DNA from: Rhizobium sp. CC-YZS058
Lineage (GTDB): Bacteria > Pseudomonadota > Alphaproteobacteria > Rhizobiales > Rhizobiaceae
Reading direction: 5' to 3'
Assembly: GCF_034720595.1 (NCBI RefSeq)
Contig: NZ_JAYESJ010000001.1
Coordinates: 4,218,492-4,282,491, forward strand
DNA: 64,000 nt
The position numbers and the translations under genes were made by a program. Shown here one piece after another: positions 1 through 8,349 of the stretch. The stretch's first letter is position 1. Each line of letters opens with the position of its first letter. Under the pieces are notes generated by a model that ran no database searches, was not told where the DNA came from, and saw only the letters and a list, made by a program, of their open reading frames with translations.

Positions 1-481
1 CCCGGTCGATTGGTCCCGCATCGGGATCCACGTCATCTGCGACGATCTTGTCGGCAATATCAATCAAAGATCCCAGATCGACGGTCCTGCTGAATTTCCA
101 CACGGGAGCCGGCGGCTGCTGATTCAGACCGAAGCCCAGCGCACCCGCTCTGTCGTCGGGAGACTTCAGGAGATAGTCGATCTCGTTCAGCCCCGGAACG
201 CCGATCTGGCGATCGATGAGGCGGCGGCCCCAGGAATCGGGAGCCGCGTCGCGCAAAGCGCCGAAGACCCCGCCCAGCTTTGCCGTAGTGAACACAGTCT
301 GCGCGATCTTCAGTTCGCGTGGATCGAACTCGACGCGATCTGCCCGCGCCATATATGTCCTGCCGTAGACGAACCGGCCAACAGCGTTGCCTTGCAGGTC
401 TGTTTCAAGGCGAAAGCGTCCGGCGGTTACCATGTCGGTCGTGCCGGGCAGCGTGATGTAGACAAAGCACTCAGAAGTCAT
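1..481 (-). CDS. hipA: HipA-family serine/threonine kinase toxin (N-terminal part, cut by window edge)
   Basis: The reverse strand codes without a stop from an ATG at 481 to the window edge, about 160 residues. HipA proteins are kinases that phosphorylate a translation factor or tRNA synthetase and form a toxin-antitoxin pair with HipB. The fragment shows the family's N-terminal region: an early beta-rich segment (VGRFVYGRTYM) followed by FGALRDAAPDSWGRRLIDR, the characteristic conserved 'DaaPDsWGRrl' stretch. The kinase core lies outside the window. The start overlaps the hipB stop by 11 bases, so the two are translationally coupled, as usual for hipBA. Family assignment is firm; activity cannot be judged from the fragment. 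Confidence 0.85.
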   Translation of the reverse strand, partial: MTSECFVYITLPGTTDMVTAGRFRLETDLQGNAVGRFVYGRTYMARADRVEFDPRELKIAQTVFTTAKLGGVFGALRDAAPDSWGRRLIDRQIGVPGLNEIDYLLKSPDDRAGALGFGLNQQPPAPVWKFSRTVDLGSLIDIADKIVADDVDPDAGPIDR

Positions 482-797
482 TGTCCATTCCTCTGGGCGA
501 GGACGCACGCTCGCGCTCCTCACGGCTCGCAAGGGCAAGACCGTGGCTGTCACTTTCAGGATCCGCCACGGCTTGCAGGCCGGGCAGTAGATCCATGGCC
601 CAGAGCATTCCTGCATAGGCGGCGATCGAAGTGCCCGGCTTGCCGTTCTCGACGTCGGAGAGCAGGGTACGGTGAACTCCCAGACGCCCGGCCATTTCCG
701 CCAGGGAGATGTTGCGGCGCACTCTGGCTTTTCGAATGTTGTGCCCAAGCTCCTTGAGAACCTGTTCGACCTGAAATGGCACTGTCTTCCGTGGCAT
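471..797 (-). CDS. hipB: HipB-like XRE-family antitoxin / transcriptional regulator
   Basis: A 108-residue protein starting MPRKTVPFQVEQVL. It carries a helix-turn-helix of the Xre/Cro type at about residues 18-70 (ELGHNIRKARVRRNISLAEM, then GRLGVHRTLLSDVENGKPG). It should be the DNA-binding antitoxin that neutralises the HipA kinase and represses the hipBA promoter. An upstream in-frame ATG at 881 exists, but its extra 28 residues are not typical of the family, so 797 is preferred. The stop overlaps the hipA start. AT-rich DNA upstream contains a palindromic candidate operator. Small XRE regulators are common, but the hipA neighbour makes the assignment secure. Confidence 0.83.
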   Translation of the reverse strand: MPRKTVPFQVEQVLKELGHNIRKARVRRNISLAEMAGRLGVHRTLLSDVENGKPGTSIAAYAGMLWAMDLLPGLQAVADPESDSHGLALASREERERASSPRGMDNDF

Positions 798-1257
798 ATC
801 GTGTCGTCCCGTCTCCAGTAGCGCAAAGGGGTGTCGCAGGGTACGAACAACTGTATATCGTCCAACTTTTCCCGTCAACAAAAGTCAGTAATAAACGACA
901 TAATCGCGTTTGATGTCGTAAAATATCGACACAATTTAAGTATATCCGATATACATAATATAAAGCCAATAGTGAGCGATATATTCCGCAGCTCCCGCGA
1001 AGAGACCTGATCCCACTACGTCGCGGAGGACAGCCGCGTCTGAGATTTTCTGTGATTGCGACCAGAGCGCCCGATCAGGACAGACGGCGGACGCGGCAGT
1101 TCGCAAGAACTATGCCCTAAAGAGCATTTTGTTTCATGAGGACCTTCACTTCGACGATCAGCAGGTTGGAAGAAATTGGTCCGATGATCGCATTCTTCCG
1201 TTCGCTAGTCGTAGAGGCACGCGGCGGGCGGGGAAGCCACCTTGGCGTTTTGTCCTT
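798..1257. other. intergenic region between hipB and the GGDEF-EAL gene
   Basis: About 460 bp with no convincing gene. The half nearest hipB is distinctly AT-rich and holds the candidate hipB operator and presumably its promoter. The other half lies beyond the 3' end of the GGDEF-EAL gene, and no strong terminator hairpin was seen there. Confidence 0.5.
940..954. promoter_or_regulatory. candidate hipB autoregulatory operator
   Basis: GTATATCCGATATAC has perfect 7-bp inverted arms around one base. It lies in an AT-rich stretch (about 850-985) upstream of hipB that also contains single copies of the half-site at 853-859 (GTATATC) and near 974 (GATATAT). HipB proteins bind palindromes of the TATCC/GGATA kind, so this is a reasonable operator. 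The functional assignment is inference. Confidence 0.45.
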
Positions 1258-3336
1258 CTATCCCGCGACGCGTCTAGCCGGTATAGGGAATGCAGGCCTA
1301 GCGGGATGGCGGGCAGGCTTGCCGAACAGATAGCCTTGGACGTGACTGAAACCTTCCTTCGTCACGAGATCGAGCTGGTCGGATGTCTCCACGCCTTCCG
1401 CCAGAACCGCCGCTCCGAACCCCCGGCCGATGCCGATCACTGCCCGGATGATCGACAAGTTCGGCGCGTTCGACTCGATGCCGGCAAGGAAGCTACGGTC
1501 GAGCTTGATCTTGTCGAACTCGAACGAACGCAGGTAGCTCAGCGACGAATACCCCGTACCGAAATCGTCGATCGCGATACGCACGCCCAAGGCCTTGAGG
1601 GACCGAAGCGTCGGAATGAAGTTAACCGTGTCCCGGATGAACATCGACTCTGTAATCTCGATCTCCAGACGCGGCCCGGCGAGTCCCGACCGGTCGAGCG
1701 CGGAGACGACCGATGCGACGAGCCCGCACCCATCGAACTGCCGGGCGGAAACGTTGACCGCCACCGTGAGCTCGGAGGGCCATTCCGCGGCTGCCGTGCA
1801 GGACTTGTCGAGGATCAGTTCGCCGAGCTGCACGATGAGGCCGGACTCCTCGGCGATGGGTATGAACTGCAGCGGCGGGATCATCCCGCGGTCGGGATGG
1901 TTCCACCTCGCGAGGGCCTCGTATCCGCTCAGACTGCCCTCGAAGACGTCGAATACCGGCTGGAAGAACACCTCGAACTGTGCGGGATCGTGCGCGAGTG
2001 CGTGGGTCATTTCCGAAAGAAGAACGGCACGCTCCTCCGCCTTCATCCGCATCTCGGGCTTGAACAGACGGAAACAATTGCGCCCGCTCCCTTTCGCGGC
2101 GTAGAGTGCGAAGTCCGCGTTCCTCAGCAGTGCTTCCGCACCCCCGTCAGTCCCGAACACCATGGCAGCACCAAGACTGCATGTCACCGGGATCAGTCTG
2201 TTCTCGAAGCAGAACGGCTTCTCAAGCGTCTTAAGGATCTCGCCGCAAAGCGACTCCGCCTGAGCTTCCGCCGGTGCGGAAAACACCACTGCGAATTCGT
2301 CCCCACCGAGCCGGACCGGCAGCTCTCCGCGCGAACACTGTCTCCGCAGCCGTGCTGCGACCTCGAGCAGGACCGCGTCGCCAGCGCTGTGTCCCCAGGT
2401 GTCGTTGATCATCTTGAAATTGTCGACGTCGATGTAGATCAGGCCGAGTCCGGCGGACGGGGTGGCGTGCCGGAGCCGACGATCAAGCACCTCCGTGAAG
2501 TTCGCCCGGTTCGGCAGCCCGGTGAGACCGTCGTGGAGCGCGATGTGGGACAGCCGCTCGGCGGCGGCACGTTCCGACGAGATGTCCTGGGAAAGACCGA
2601 GCACGTACCGGCCATGTTCGTCTTCGGAAACGGGAAGAGTCTGCCTCGTCGTGCGGATGAAGCGCACCGTTTCATCGGAGCCGCAGATCCTCTCTTCGAG
2701 TGTCACCGCGCTTCCCGCTTGCAGCGCGGCCTTTTCGGTGGACAAGGAGGCGTCTGTGCCGAGCCAGCCGAGCATCTGTTCTCCCTTGTTCGCCAGTGCC
2801 TGGGATGCGTCGACACCGAAGTGATCGCCGCATGCGGCATTGAAGACGGCGAACCTGCCATCGTAGTGCATGTCCCTGACGAAGATGCCGATCGGAAGGT
2901 GATCGACGATCGCGTCGTAAAGAGCGCGCGTGTCGCTTGCGGTCTGACGAGCGCTTTGCAGTTCAGACTGGTCCTGGACAATGGCGAGTATGGCGTTCTG
3001 TCCTCCGAAGCGGATCTCGCGGCCGTACGTCAGCACTTCGAACAGCGATCCGTCGGCTTTCCTGTGCGTCCACTTCTCGGCTCGTTCAATATCGTCGCGC
3101 CGGCGTACCGCCTCGCGCATCCGCTGCCGCTCGCTTTCAGGGCGGAGGTCGAGCACGGTCATCGAGGGGTAGCTGTCAGCCGGGTATCCGTAGAGCTGCA
3201 GTGCGGCACGGTTGACCGCCAGAAAGCGCAGCGTGTCCGGTTCGTACACCCACATCGGGGAGGGATGGAACTTGAAGATCGACCGGAAGTCGGAATCGTC
3301 CTGCAACGACGCAGAAGCAGGTATGTTCTTAAACAT
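1258..3336 (-). CDS. PAS-PAS-GGDEF-EAL cyclic-di-GMP signalling protein
   Basis: A 692-residue cytosolic protein with two PAS-like sensor segments (about 15-125 and 135-255), a GGDEF diguanylate cyclase domain (about 265-425) and an EAL phosphodiesterase domain (about 435-680). The cyclase signature RLGGDEF is intact (GGDEF at 344-348). No RxxD inhibitory site sits five residues before it. The EAL motif (GYEALARW, 473-475) and DDFGTGYSSLSYL are also intact, so both activities are possible; net activity cannot be predicted. No membrane segments are visible. The start is supported by GAGGG nine bases upstream. It stands alone, with no obvious operon partner. Confidence 0.9.
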   Translation of the reverse strand: MFKNIPASASLQDDSDFRSIFKFHPSPMWVYEPDTLRFLAVNRAALQLYGYPADSYPSMTVLDLRPESERQRMREAVRRRDDIERAEKWTHRKADGSLFEVLTYGREIRFGGQNAILAIVQDQSELQSARQTASDTRALYDAIVDHLPIGIFVRDMHYDGRFAVFNAACGDHFGVDASQALANKGEQMLGWLGTDASLSTEKAALQAGSAVTLEERICGSDETVRFIRTTRQTLPVSEDEHGRYVLGLSQDISSERAAAERLSHIALHDGLTGLPNRANFTEVLDRRLRHATPSAGLGLIYIDVDNFKMINDTWGHSAGDAVLLEVAARLRRQCSRGELPVRLGGDEFAVVFSAPAEAQAESLCGEILKTLEKPFCFENRLIPVTCSLGAAMVFGTDGGAEALLRNADFALYAAKGSGRNCFRLFKPEMRMKAEERAVLLSEMTHALAHDPAQFEVFFQPVFDVFEGSLSGYEALARWNHPDRGMIPPLQFIPIAEESGLIVQLGELILDKSCTAAAEWPSELTVAVNVSARQFDGCGLVASVVSALDRSGLAGPRLEIEITESMFIRDTVNFIPTLRSLKALGVRIAIDDFGTGYSSLSYLRSFEFDKIKLDRSFLAGIESNAPNLSIIRAVIGIGRGFGAAVLAEGVETSDQLDLVTKEGFSHVQGYLFGKPARHPARPAFPIPARRVAG

Positions 3337-3832
3337 CGCTCATCCCTCTTCGTAAGGCTCCTGGCTTGACGCCGACGCTCGGATCACGGCAGTGTGTATT
3401 CGAAACAAATCTAATTAAATCGAAGTTAATCAAACCAGCTCGGCAGCGGTTTATTGCGATGCAGTACTGGCTGATGCAAAGAACTTGGCGATTGGGATCA
3501 GAGGGGCGGTGAGGGGGTCGATAACCCCGCGCCGCCTGGACGGCCGGAGCCGCACGGGTCATGGCCGGAAACCGCTCCGCGGCTGCACGACACGGTATGG
3601 AGTGTGAAGCGAGCACTCGGAGGGAAGGCACGGGCGGGAGGTGAGGCGAGGGCTTCGAGAAAGCCACGATGAGGTCTTGTCCGGGGGCTTGTCGGTCATA
3701 CTTATATTGTCCCGTTTGATGAGGGGCAGGCGGGGGCGACCGTGATGGTGATGCGAGGCGTCGAGAGCGCTTTGGTATCGGCTCGCTGGAGCATGATGAA
3801 GGATTCAACCCGCGGCATGCAGGCATCGAAGG
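3337..3832. other. intergenic region, nothing recognised
   Basis: About 496 bp between the divergent GGDEF-EAL and TIR genes. It should hold both promoters. Open frames here look like chance frames with arginine/proline-rich translations. No repeat, tRNA or clear operator was seen. Confidence 0.4.
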
Positions 3833-4840
3833 GTGCTCACGGCAGCCATCCCGGAGCAAAACGTGGCCATCGTATTCTTTTCCTACTCACACGCGGACGA
3901 GGATCTCCGCGACCAGCTCGAGAAGCAACTGTCCATCCTCAAGCGGCAAGGAGCCATCGAAACATGGCACGATCGCCGTATAGAGGCGGGCGAAGAAATC
4001 GACGCGGCCATCAGTCGGACTCTGATGGAGTCGGACATCATCCTTCTCCTCATCAGTCCCGACTTCATCAACTCCGACTACTGTTACGATCGGGAGATGA
4101 TGGTCGCCATGGAACGCCATGAGCGCGGCGACGCGATCGTCATTCCGGTCATCCTCAGGGCCTGTCAGTGGCACGGTGCTCCGTTCGGGAAGCTGAATGC
4201 GACCCCGCCGGACGGCCGTCCCATCACGCAGGCGGTGGATCGGGACCAGGCTTTCCTTGAGGTCGCCAACGCCGTTCAGGCGGCGGCGAGGAAGCTGAGT
4301 GGCGGTCGGACGTCTGCCGAACCTTCTTCCCCACGCCAGTCCGCCGCCCGCCAGCTCAGGCCGCCGGTCGCAGACGACGCTCCGCGGTCGTCGAACCTAC
4401 GTATCGCGAAGACCTTCACCGACCGGGACAAGGACCGCTTCAAGCGGGAGGCGTTCGACTTAATTGCAAAATTCTTCGAGAACTCGCTGGAAGAACTCTC
4501 GAGGCGAAACGATGGCATCGAAGGCGATTTCCGCCGGATCGACGCGAACCGCTTCCATGCTTCCGTCTACCGGAACGGCAGGGCCCTTAGCCGCTGCACT
4601 ATATACATGGGAGGTGACAGCGGCTTTGCGAATGGGATTGCCTTCACCGAGGGCGAGACAAGCGAGAGCAACAGCTTCGGCGAGATGCTGCGCGTAGGCT
4701 CCGATGACCAGTCCCTATTCCTGACCGGACTAGGCATGCGCCTCGCCGCCGGGAACAATGGCAGGGAGAAGCTCGCGCCGGAAGGCGGGGCCGAATATTT
4801 CTGGTCGATCTTCATGTCACCGCTTCAGCGAGAGCGTTGA
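3833..4840 (+). CDS. TIR-domain protein (candidate NAD-consuming effector)
   Basis: A 335-residue protein with an N-terminal TIR domain (about 11-150). Box 1 reads VFFSYSHADEDL. The alphaC motif SDYCYDRE places the candidate catalytic glutamate of TIR NADases at residue 88. Bacterial TIR proteins are commonly NAD-cleaving effectors of anti-phage systems (Thoeris, CBASS, short Argonaute) or virulence factors. After a linker (about 155-185) comes a C-terminal region of about 145 residues that is not recognised (contains FTDRDKDRFKREAFDLIAKF). The annotated start is GTG at 3833; an in-frame GTG at 3863 is possible. A small unknown gene follows after 12 bases, suggesting a two-gene unit. The TIR call is firm; the defence role is inference. 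Confidence 0.85.
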   Translation: MLTAAIPEQNVAIVFFSYSHADEDLRDQLEKQLSILKRQGAIETWHDRRIEAGEEIDAAISRTLMESDIILLLISPDFINSDYCYDREMMVAMERHERGDAIVIPVILRACQWHGAPFGKLNATPPDGRPITQAVDRDQAFLEVANAVQAAARKLSGGRTSAEPSSPRQSAARQLRPPVADDAPRSSNLRIAKTFTDRDKDRFKREAFDLIAKFFENSLEELSRRNDGIEGDFRRIDANRFHASVYRNGRALSRCTIYMGGDSGFANGIAFTEGETSESNSFGEMLRVGSDDQSLFLTGLGMRLAAGNNGREKLAPEGGAEYFWSIFMSPLQRER

Positions 4841-4852
4841 GGAGGGAGATCG

Positions 4853-5326
4853 ATGCTCGCCTTAAAAGAGTTCTTTCCTGGAACGCTGGCGGATGCTGCT
4901 CCAGTGAGCCTGATACTTCCCCGGTCCGCGAAGGATGTTTGCGGAGTCGTGGCGTCATCCGGGGAGGTGCCCTTCTTCGTCATCCTTGACGGGGACCATA
5001 GGTTCCAAGCCTTTCCCTGCAAGGATAACAAGAGCTACAAGGGTCTGATCGTACCCGCAGTCACCGTGTCGGTCGACGAGACCAGCATCGCCCCCTTCGA
5101 TCCGTGGAACACACCGCGCGGCTCCGTCGTCTGCACGGAGGGAGCTGTGGGCATCGCTGCCGGGATGGCCGGTGCCCTGTCGCAGGGGATGATCGTAGCG
5201 ACGCTCGGTGTTCTTCCGAACTCACCCGTCGAAGCAGCCTTCACCCGATGGCAGATCGGTATCGGGGTAGGTCTGGAAAGGCGTGTCCTTAAGAGTGTCG
5301 ATTCAGCCGCCCAGACGAGGACCTAA
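4853..5326 (+). CDS. hypothetical protein, putative partner of the TIR protein
   Basis: A 157-residue protein preceded by a very good ribosome binding site (GAGGAGGGAGATCG before ATG) and only 12 bp after the TIR gene, so almost certainly co-transcribed. It is not recognised. The middle (about 95-125) is glycine/alanine-rich and hydrophobic (VGIAAGMAGALSQGMIVATL) but not a convincing signal peptide or transmembrane helix. If the TIR protein is a defence effector, this could be its sensor, regulator or immunity partner; that rests only on gene order. Confidence 0.65.
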   Translation: MLALKEFFPGTLADAAPVSLILPRSAKDVCGVVASSGEVPFFVILDGDHRFQAFPCKDNKSYKGLIVPAVTVSVDETSIAPFDPWNTPRGSVVCTEGAVGIAAGMAGALSQGMIVATLGVLPNSPVEAAFTRWQIGIGVGLERRVLKSVDSAAQTRT

Positions 5327-6134
5327 CACGCCGGGCGGTTGCCGGGACTCCGCCTCCGTGGAGGACGGCATCGCGTCCCCGTGATGGTAGGATACCATGT
5401 GCCGGCGGGAGTGACGCGGGTCAGGTGGAGCAGCGATTCGTCATGCTTGGCTATGACGCCGAGTTCGCTTTGTCCTAGTTTCGCGCCCCAGGGAATGGCC
5501 TGAATCGATACGGTTGTTCGATCCATTTGGGTAGCGATCGCCTCCGCTCGATAGGCTCCCGAAGTAGGCGTGCACCGTCTTCGGCGTTTGGCGACAAGCC
5601 TACTGAGAAAGCAATGTGCCGGTCTCGGCCCGCCACCGAAGTCCAGGTCTATTCGGAGTTTGGAGATCCCGACGAGCGTGATTCCGGTACATTCGAATCT
5701 GAAAACCACTACCGAAAAACGAAAGGAAGCGGTTTGACCCACTCCCTTCGCCCTAACTCCGTGGGATGCGTGCCATCGTCCCGCTTTTCCGTGCTAGGTG
5801 ACCGGTTGACGCTCTCATGAACCAGAGAGAGTGAGAGGCAACTACCCCGGCGACAATGCCGCCGAAGGCCGCGAGCGCCGTCAGTGCGAGCGACGGGAGA
5901 TCGGTTGATCCGAGAACCGCGATCTCGAAGGACACTGGTACGAACGACGCAGTGCGAATTTCGGAGGATTGGGCATGCGGGCACATGTTGCCCCTGGGTA
6001 GTGTCTCGCCCTCGTTCATTGTCTCGAGGTCTGGCGAATAGACGAAAAGTCCGCGCCGCGGCTCGAGCAGACGGCTGGTTCGGGAAAAGATTGCGGAGCT
6101 GCGAAGTCAGGCTGCGAAGATCGTGTTTCTAAAC
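5327..6134. other. gene-poor region of about 800 bp
   Basis: No convincing gene. The best open frame is on the - strand at 5753-6019 (88 residues). It has one possible membrane helix (LALTALAAFGGIVAGVVASH) but no good ribosome binding site or recognised relative. The stretch has the look of decayed accessory DNA between the TIR unit and the MarR gene. Confidence 0.4.
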
Positions 6135-6179
6135 ATGGCGAGGGTGACAACGGCCGCATCGATGGCGCAGATTGGCATC

Positions 6180-6626
6180 ATGCATAATCATGACGACATC
6201 CACCCGGAGGCCGCGGTCGCCCCAGGCTATCTCGCCAACCACGCTGCACGCGCCTTCAATCGAGGCGTCGATGCGGCTCTGAAACCGCATGGGTTGACCA
6301 TGGCATTGATCGGACCGCTCCTGCTTCTCTCGTGGAAAGGGCCGCTTCTCCAACGTGACATCGTGCGGTGGTCTGCGGTCCGGCAGCCGGCCATGGTAGC
6401 TCTGCTGGACAGGCTGGAGGCCATGGGTCTGATTGCCCGCGAGCCGTCTGTCGTTGATCGCCGTGCATCCCTGGTCGATCTGACCAAGGCCGGACGCGAG
6501 GCCGCGGGGGTCGGCCGCACAGCCTTGCTCGACGGTAACGCCCGCGGTCTCGAAGGTTTCTCGACCGAGGAGGCCAGCCTGCTCGTTGCGCTTCTCCAAC
6601 GATTGATCGCCAACCTTGACCGATAA
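6180..6626 (+). CDS. MarR-family transcriptional regulator
   Basis: A winged-helix regulator of 148 residues from the ATG at 6180; upstream in-frame ATGs at 6123, 6135 and 6162 are alternatives and none has a clear Shine-Dalgarno. The MarR fold is recognisable: LTMALIGPLLLLSWKGPL leads into the HTH (QRDIVRWSAVRQPAMVALLD), then the wing with GLIAREPSVVDRRASLVDLT, the family's typical D-R-R-x3-V-x-LT signature. MarR proteins repress neighbouring enzymes and respond to phenolic ligands. It lies 52 bp upstream of an FAD monooxygenase on the same strand, and the gap carries two copies of a palindrome, so autoregulation plus control of the monooxygenase is likely. Confidence 0.85.
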   Translation: MHNHDDIHPEAAVAPGYLANHAARAFNRGVDAALKPHGLTMALIGPLLLLSWKGPLLQRDIVRWSAVRQPAMVALLDRLEAMGLIAREPSVVDRRASLVDLTKAGREAAGVGRTALLDGNARGLEGFSTEEASLLVALLQRLIANLDR

Positions 6627-6640
6627 CGTTCAGGAACTAC

Positions 6641-6680
6641 ATCACGCGTGATATTTATGATCGAGAGGATCACGCGTCAT
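6641..6680. promoter_or_regulatory. tandem palindromic candidate MarR operator
   Basis: ATCACGCGTGAT (6641-6652) is a perfect 12-bp palindrome. A near-identical copy, ATCACGCGTCAT, lies 28 bp downstream (6669-6680) and runs into the start codon of the monooxygenase gene. The arrangement in a short MarR-monooxygenase gap suits a repressor site that blocks expression of the enzyme. Confidence 0.5.
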
Positions 6681-7884
6681 GACTCATAGTATTCTGATTT
6701 CCGGTGCGAGTATCGCCGGCAACACGGCAGCCTTCTGGCTGAGCCGCCTTGGCCATGACGTTACGGTGGTCGAGCGCGCACCTGAGTTCCGAGACGGGGG
6801 CCAGAACATCGACGTGCGGGGTGTCGGCCGCGAGGTTCTGCGCCGAATGAACCTTGAACAGGCGGCTCTCGACCATGGCACCGGCGAAGAGGGCACGACC
6901 TGGGTCGACGAGAAGGGCGAGGTCGTCGCCGAGTTCGCGACCGACGACATCGAGGGCGATGGTCCGACCGCCGAGATGGAGATCCTGCGCGGCGATCTGG
7001 CGCGCCTTCTTTACGAGCCCGCAGGCGAGCGCGCGACGTTTCGCTTCGGCGAGACGATTGAACGCATCGACGACGACGCCGAGTCTGCGATCGTGACCTT
7101 TTCCGGTGGCGCGACCGAGCGCTATGACTTGGTTATCGTCGCGGAAGGGGTCGGGTCCAAGACACGCGACCGCGTCTTTCCGGGAGAGAACGATCCGCGA
7201 TGGATGGATCTGACCATCGCCTACTTCACCATCCCCCGCGCGCCGGACGATAACCGTATGTGGCGATGGTACAATGCCACCTGCGGACGGAGCATTTCAT
7301 TGCGACCCGACAACCATGGTACGACGCGGGCCAATCTCACGATCCAGAAAGCGCCCGAGGGCGAACAGGAGTGGGATGCCGAGCGTCAGAAGGCCTACCT
7401 CCGCGATCGTTTCGCCGACGCCGGATGGCAGGCGGAGAGGGTGCTAAGGGGAATGGAGGATACGCAGGATTTCTATTTCGACGTCCTGCGGCAGGTTCGC
7501 ATGAAGCGTTGGTCGAAGGGGCGCGTCGTTCTGACGGGGGACGCCGCCTGGTGTGCGACGCCGCTCGACGGCATCGGCACGACGCTGGCGATCACCGGAG
7601 CCTACGTGCTGGCCGGAGAACTGCATCGCGGCGGGGACATCACGTCCGCCCTGCAGCGCTATGAGGCCACGATGCGCCCGATGGTTGAAGATGGTCAGGG
7701 GGTCCCGAAGATCGCGCCAAGGCTCATGCATCCACGCAGCAGGCTCGGCATCCACCTGCTCCATGGCGCATTGGATGTCGCCAGCAAGCCGCTCGTGCGC
7801 GATACGGCCGCGAGATTGTTCGCAGGACAGCCGAAGTCACCGGACCTGTCAGCCTATCCCGCATTCTCCCAAGTCATGGAATAG
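6679..7884 (+). CDS. FAD-dependent monooxygenase (TetX/PHBH-like)
   Basis: A 401-residue class A flavoprotein monooxygenase. The N-terminal Rossmann motif is ISGASIAGNTAAFWLSRLG with the acidic ribose-binding end VTVVERA. The FAD ribityl-binding motif is GRVVLTGDAAWCATPLDG (about 276-293), followed by the helix GIGTTLAITGAYVLAGEL. Relatives hydroxylate aromatic compounds or inactivate antibiotics such as tetracyclines using NAD(P)H and O2. The enzyme is cytosolic with no membrane tail. It follows a MarR gene and possible operators, suggesting induction by an aromatic or antibiotic-like molecule. The substrate is not predictable. Confidence 0.85.
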   Translation: MTHSILISGASIAGNTAAFWLSRLGHDVTVVERAPEFRDGGQNIDVRGVGREVLRRMNLEQAALDHGTGEEGTTWVDEKGEVVAEFATDDIEGDGPTAEMEILRGDLARLLYEPAGERATFRFGETIERIDDDAESAIVTFSGGATERYDLVIVAEGVGSKTRDRVFPGENDPRWMDLTIAYFTIPRAPDDNRMWRWYNATCGRSISLRPDNHGTTRANLTIQKAPEGEQEWDAERQKAYLRDRFADAGWQAERVLRGMEDTQDFYFDVLRQVRMKRWSKGRVVLTGDAAWCATPLDGIGTTLAITGAYVLAGELHRGGDITSALQRYEATMRPMVEDGQGVPKIAPRLMHPRSRLGIHLLHGALDVASKPLVRDTAARLFAGQPKSPDLSAYPAFSQVME

Positions 7885-8103
7885 GTCTGCGCGGAAACAC
7901 AAAGCCATCTTCTCGCCGGGCTCATCTCCGATGACCCCTGGACCGTACGCTACCGTCCCGTTGCATTGAAAACGAGAGATCCGAGGTCACTTACATCGGT
8001 CTCTCGCGTGTCTACGGCGGTTGGCTTGGCTACGCGAGTGCGGCCCTGCGATAGCGCTCCGTCGAAGTCGCGGGACTCGGATACCTCCATACGGATCGCC
8101 GGA

Positions 8104-8349
8104 ATGCAGCGCTTCTTCTTGGACTTCCATTCGCAGAACGTCGTTACCAGAGACTGGGAGGGGATGTTGCTGCCGGACGTGGCTGCCGCGACGATATCGG
8201 CGACATCGTCGCTCCGCGCTCTCGCCGCCGAGCAGCTTCCAAAGGGAGAACGCCTTCTGATTACCGCGATCCTCATTCAGGACGAGCGGCGGAAGTTCGT
8301 CGGCGAGGTTACGATCGCCGAGGCGGTCGTTCCACTTCTCAAGCCGTGA
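8104..8349 (+). CDS. DUF6894-family small protein
   Basis: An 81-residue protein beginning MQRFFLDFHSQNVVTRDWEG. This matches the rhizobial DUF6894 pattern: an N-terminal RFFLDFH-type strand, an acidic-G turn, LPDVAAATISATSSLRALAAE, then a C-terminal hydrophobic strand. The longer open frame from 7966 adds 46 residues of low-quality sequence, so 8104 is chosen. The family is abundant in Rhizobiales, often in many copies, and has no known function. It has no close operon partner. Confidence 0.65.
   Translation: MQRFFLDFHSQNVVTRDWEGMLLPDVAAATISATSSLRALAAEQLPKGERLLITAILIQDERRKFVGEVTIAEAVVPLLKP

Noticed and set aside
1129..3369. A 746-codon open frame on the + strand
   Set aside because: It is exactly antisense to the PAS-GGDEF-EAL gene and its translation is arginine-rich without motifs.
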